The position numbers were made by a program, and so were the translations under genes. From the NCBI GenBank assembly GCA_044463945.1, contig JBIQLW010000001.1, positions 185,191 through 249,190 of the forward strand: 64,000 bases of DNA. The letters run 5' to 3'. Positions within the stretch are counted from its first letter, which is position 1, and every line of letters starts with the position of its first letter. A model generated the notes under the pieces. That model was not told the DNA's origin. It was given only the letters and a program-made list of their open reading frames with translations, and did not search any database. Positions 62,967-64,000 of the stretch are shown here, piece by piece. Source of the stretch: 62-47 sp044463945. Lineage in GTDB: Bacteria > Pseudomonadota > Alphaproteobacteria > Rhizobiales > Xanthobacteraceae.

Positions 62967-63122
62967 GTGTCCCGGATGCGATGCAGCGCCGAAAGCGCGT
63001 TCACGCGCGTCTTTGACGCGCTATGGCGGTGCTTCGCTGATCCGGGATCGTCGCGCACGCTGCCGTCGTTACGGTCCCGGCTCTGCAATGCGGCGTTACA
63101 CGCCGCATTGCGTCCGGGACAC
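62967..63122 (+). repeat. Dispersed repeat, family B, copy 3
   Basis: Nearly identical to copy 2 over its whole length: GTGTCCCGGATGCGATGCAG at the left, CGCCGCATTGCGTCCGGGAC at the right, with the same internal hairpins. It fills the gap between the LivJ-like gene and mutL. Three copies within 2.4 kb is a notable density. Confidence 0.85.
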
Positions 63123-63222
63123 GGGGGGATCGCGCCGGGATATCCGGCCTTGTCCCCATGCAATTGCCGCGGCGAGGCTTTAGACTGCGTCCGTCGCAGC
63201 CCGAATCGAGCCCCTTAAAGCC

Positions 63223-64000
63223 ATGCCCGTCCGCCAGCTTCCCGAAGGCATCGTCAACCGCATCGCCGCCGGCGAGGTGGTGGAGCGGCCGGCCAGCGTG
63301 GTGAAGGAACTGGTGGAGAACGCGCTCGACGCCGGCGCGACCCGCATCGACGTGTTCACCGACGGCGGCGGGCGGCGGCGCATCGGCGTCACCGACAACG
63401 GCGGCGGCATGACCCGCGCCGATCTGGCGCTGGCGGTGGACCGCCACGCCACCTCGAAGCTCGACGACGAGGACCTGTTGCGCATCCGCACGCTGGGCTT
63501 TCGCGGCGAGGCGCTGCCCTCGATCGGCGCGGTGGCGCGGCTCGGCATCACCACCCGGCACAACAGCGAGCCGCACGCCTGGAGCATGAGCGTCGAGGGC
63601 GGGGTGAAGTCGGCCATCGTGCCGGCGGCGCTGGCGCAGGGCACCCGCGTCGAGGTCGGCGACCTGTTCTACGCGACGCCGGCGCGGCTCAAGTTCCTCA
63701 AGACCGACCGCACCGAGGCGGAGGCGATCCGCGAGGCGGTGCGGCGGCTGGCGATGGCGCGGCCCGACGTCGCCTTCACGCTGGCCGGCGAGGAGCGCGC
63801 GCCTGTGACCTGGGCGGCGGCGCTGCCCGGCGCGCCGGGGCAGTTGACGCGGCTCGGCGACATCCTCGGCGCGGAGTTTCGCGCCGCCGCGATCGCGGTG
63901 GAAAGCGAGCGCGAGGGCGTCCGCGTCGACGGCTATGCGGCGAGCCCGTCGCTGACCCGCGCCAACGCGCTCGGGCAATACCTGTTCGTCAACGGCCGCC
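63223..64000 (+). CDS. mutL: DNA mismatch repair protein MutL, 5' part
   Basis: The frame is open to the end of the window, so 259 residues of the N-terminus are present. The GHKL ATPase motifs are visible: IAAGEVVERPASVVKELVEN with ALDAGA, DNGGGM, HATSKL, and LGFRGEALPSI. MutL links MutS recognition to downstream repair. The start ATG at 63223 gives MPVRQLPEGIVNRIA, the normal family beginning. Confidence 0.95.
   Translation, partial: MPVRQLPEGIVNRIAAGEVVERPASVVKELVENALDAGATRIDVFTDGGGRRRIGVTDNGGGMTRADLALAVDRHATSKLDDEDLLRIRTLGFRGEALPSIGAVARLGITTRHNSEPHAWSMSVEGGVKSAIVPAALAQGTRVEVGDLFYATPARLKFLKTDRTEAEAIREAVRRLAMARPDVAFTLAGEERAPVTWAAALPGAPGQLTRLGDILGAEFRAAAIAVESEREGVRVDGYAASPSLTRANALGQYLFVNGR

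Overview
The window looks like chromosome from a high-GC alphaproteobacterium of the Nitrobacteraceae/Bradyrhizobiaceae (Bradyrhizobium, Rhodopseudomonas, Nitrobacter or Afipia type). The basis is the mgtE-ruvC-ruvA-ruvB order, the ribF...ileS-lspA...M16-M16...mutL order, the strong GC bias of the housekeeping genes, and the short palindromic repeats between them. The genus is inferred. No tRNA, rRNA or CRISPR array was seen.

Layout. (1) 1-4516 is conserved backbone: the 3' end of suhB, then mgtE, ruvC, ruvA and ruvB. (2) About 4550-45530 is visibly less GC-rich and breaks the gene order after ruvB. I read it as one large accessory region or island built from modules. It begins with an autotransporter, a dnaE2 relic and the prkA-yeaH-spoVR stress operon. 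Next come formate dehydrogenase beta and alpha subunits, the alpha being a selenoprotein whose UGA is visible but which is also cut by an in-frame UAG. A LysR-controlled, overlapping operon follows (cysteine hydrolase, ABC importer, NodB-type deacetylase). Last is a catabolic cluster from 25.3 to 45.0 kb. (3) 45533-64000 returns to high-GC backbone: the 3' part of a broken ybgC, a DUF2478 gene, metY, a hydrolase, recombinase and RHS debris, fdxA, a CheY-like gene, ribF, an acetyltransferase, ileS, lspA, paired M16 peptidases, arfB, a LivJ-like protein, and mutL running off the end.

The catabolic cluster is the most interesting part. A TetR gene sits in the middle, and three near-identical 26-bp palindromes lie in the three promoter gaps around it: before ridA-amidohydrolase-SDR, before the YCII gene, and between tetR and the ABC operon. 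That links 25.3-36.9 kb into one regulon: an ABC importer, two SDR-like proteins lacking the usual Tyr/Lys pair, a LigI-like lactonase/amidohydrolase, RidA, YCII, DUF1330 and a large fused indolepyruvate:ferredoxin oxidoreductase-like enzyme. Downstream lie a TrmB-type regulator, a TcuA-like flavoprotein, an aldehyde dehydrogenase, and PrpD-, PrpF- and AtoE-like genes. The last four are broken by 5' deletions or single-base losses, so the pathway seems to be decaying at its right end. A polycarboxylate, or a ring-cleavage lactone route similar to PDC/oxalomesaconate, is the best guess; the substrate cannot be read from sequence.

At the right edge a complete but divergent ybgC (45005-45445) stands just before a resident-type ybgC that has lost its N-terminus. 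This suggests that the region disrupted ybgC and carries a replacement copy.
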